A stretch of DNA of 64,000 bases from Amorphochlora amoebiformis (lineage: Eukaryota; Cercozoa; Chlorarachniophyceae): positions 868,001 to 932,000 of the forward strand of contig BAAHQB010000010.1 of NCBI GenBank assembly GCA_054601695.1, written 5' to 3'. Numbering within the stretch: the first letter of the stretch is position 1; each line of letters begins with the position of its first letter. The notes beneath the pieces are model-generated. The model worked only from the letters and a program-made list of their open reading frames with translations, did no database searches and was not told where the DNA came from. The translations under genes were made by a program, and so were the position numbers. Positions 26,934 to 64,000 of this stretch are shown here, one piece after another.

Positions 26934-27379
26934 ATATACATACATACACACATATATATTCACATATATTTATATGCAAATCAGATATATACCGAACTAT
27001 AATACATATCATAATCATGTATACATATATTATGTAAAAAATATTAAGCTGTTGTAATATAAATAAATATTCTAAATATTATACAATAGATCTACATATG
27101 GCATAAGTCTTATATTTGAATACATCAATTACATCTTATCAGGTACGCGAAATAAACTAATATTTATTTCTTCTATAGGTAACAAAACACCCCAGGCCCA
27201 ACGGAGATGGCAAAATCGGTATCCCCGCTAATACTAGTAATATTTGCCAATTATACATATGGTCAAAGCCAATTAAGTTTATTAATGCAGGAATATACCA
27301 ATCATTGACAATTAGCCGCGAGAGACGTCTCAAGTCAAAACTGTGATGAGTTATAATAATATTAGTTAGTAAGTTCAAG
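26398..27379. other. intergenic, AT microsatellite then mixed sequence
   Basis: This follows the epimerase stop. It contains (TA)n at about 26450-26530 and 26880-26920, a short (ATT)n at 26848-26870 and general AT-rich DNA. From 27157 to 27378 the composition is mixed and both strands have short open frames (a hydrophobic 73-codon frame on -, a 55-codon frame on +). Neither has convincing gene context. Confidence 0.5.
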
Positions 27380-27880
27380 CGCCTTGAGCTAGTTGAGCTT
27401 CCAGATCTATGATCTAGTCTATCATAGTTCTAGTAGTTCTAGTGTTGGCCAAGGAGCGTTTAAAACTAATTACAACTTGCCTTGACTCTTGCTAGTCGTC
27501 TAGATCTCAGTACTAGAGTCTAGAGAGTCTGACCAGTTATATTATCTTGAGCAAACTCTAGATCTGCCACTAGTCTAGTAGTCTAGTACTACCTAGACTA
27601 CCTAGACTACTACTAGTCTAGTACTAGTCATAACTAGATAAGTCTTTACTAGCACTACACGTACGCTAGGTACGTACTAGACTAGCTAGAGTCAGTAACC
27701 TAAATTTTAATTATCAAAACTTGAGACTAGAACTAGTAGAAAGAGTAGAAAGCTACCTAGGCTATACTGGAGCTTTACAAGCTATAGCTAGGCTAGCTAT
27801 ACTCTAGATACTAGTATACTCTGGGTATGCGCATGCTAGCCTCTGTAGACCAGATAGTCTGGCTGTCTAGACTAGTAGGC
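27380..27880. other. CTAG-rich convergent intergenic tract 2
   Basis: About 33 CTAG tetranucleotides by hand count in about 500 bp, where about two are expected. They lie in overlapping words such as CTAGTCTAGTAGTCTAG and CTAGGCTAGC. Composition is otherwise mixed and no long frame exists. It lies downstream of both the epimerase (+) and the myosin (-), the same position as tract 1 relative to genes A and B. Confidence 0.8.
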
Positions 27881-28007
27881 TGCAGGCCACGCTGATTGAA
27901 AAACACTCGTATTATCAGATCATTTGGTAATTACTACTGGTGCAGTAATTGATCTGGTAATGAATAACAACATGTGTATGATGTAAGTAATTTTAAACCT
28001 GGCTAAG

Positions 28008-54125
<26,118 letters not shown>

Positions 54126-54412
54126 GGGAAGGGGTAAGGGTTCACTTTACAGCGATGCCTCGGATTGATGTGAGGGCGCTTACCACCCTCCAGATTGTGC
54201 GCTGACAAGCGTGCAGGAGGGAATCTATTCAATGTCAAACTAACCGACAAACTGTCCGAAGATTTCACAGATTTAAAACATCGGGAATAGAAGGTTTTAA
54301 AGACTTTGGGAGTTAACTTAGTTTAGGTTGAAAATGAAGTCGTTTACTATACTATTACCTGTTGAATAGTCTGGCGACCACTGGAGCGCACATTTTTGAA
54401 GCCTCCGATCGC
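54126..54412. promoter_or_regulatory. divergent promoter interval between myosin and gene C
   Basis: These 287 bp lie between the proposed myosin ATG (-) and the gene C ATG (+). The sequence is mixed and free of microsatellite, like the other divergent interval at 16230-16473. No single element can be named. Confidence 0.45.

Positions 54413-64000
<9,588 letters not shown>

Noticed and set aside
27157-27378. Hydrophobic 73-codon - strand frame, or 55-codon + strand frame, as a gene
   Set aside because: Neither shows a recognisable family or convincing splice/start context, and the two overlap. It may be a relic; left unannotated.

Overview
The window is nuclear DNA of a eukaryote, most likely a protist. 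Genes are cut into many short exons by GT-AG introns. Nearly every intron is filled with (TA)n, (CA)n, (ATT)n or TTAGGG-type repeats. There is no bacterial-style operon, ribosome-binding site, tRNA, rRNA or CRISPR signal that I can see. The lineage cannot be fixed from sequence alone. TTAGGG-class telomeric repeats and a MyTH4 myosin without a visible FERM domain fit several SAR or other microbial groups, and I do not choose one.

The conceptual proteins were rebuilt by hand from splice sites, reading-frame phase and protein motifs. The layout alternates strictly by strand. (A) + strand: the last exon of a gene entering from the left (324-488, stop 486-488). (B) - strand: about 25 exons, 16229 to 1089, roughly 492-498 residues, with an N-terminal coiled coil and a repeated LLxGxFDEKxGHE / EFLKAREEFL module. 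(Epi) + strand: 13 exons, 16474-26397, a complete 257-residue extended short-chain dehydrogenase (NAD-dependent epimerase / uronate-dehydrogenase-like). (Myo) - strand: about 48 exons, 54125 to 28008, roughly 3029 residues, a giant myosin. (C) + strand: 54413 to beyond the right edge, proline-rich then acidic and coiled-coil. A small two-exon - strand gene (D, 55180-55507) may lie inside an intron of C.

B/Epi and Myo/C are divergent pairs sharing short promoters (244 and 287 bp). A/B and Epi/Myo are convergent pairs, and both convergent gaps carry a tract extremely rich in the tetranucleotide CTAG.

The most striking gene is the myosin. In order it has a basic, proline-rich N-terminus, a WW domain, a complete motor (P-loop, switch I, switch II), an IQ motif, a tail of at least five copies of a 260-290 residue helical module, a MyTH4 domain, and two WW domains at the extreme C-terminus. 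The proline-rich N-termini of both the myosin and its divergent neighbour C are possible WW ligands. Other notable structure includes interstitial telomeric arrays with orientation flips inside Epi introns, a 46-bp core repeated in both orientations around two Epi exons, intronic echoes of three exons, and several minisatellites.
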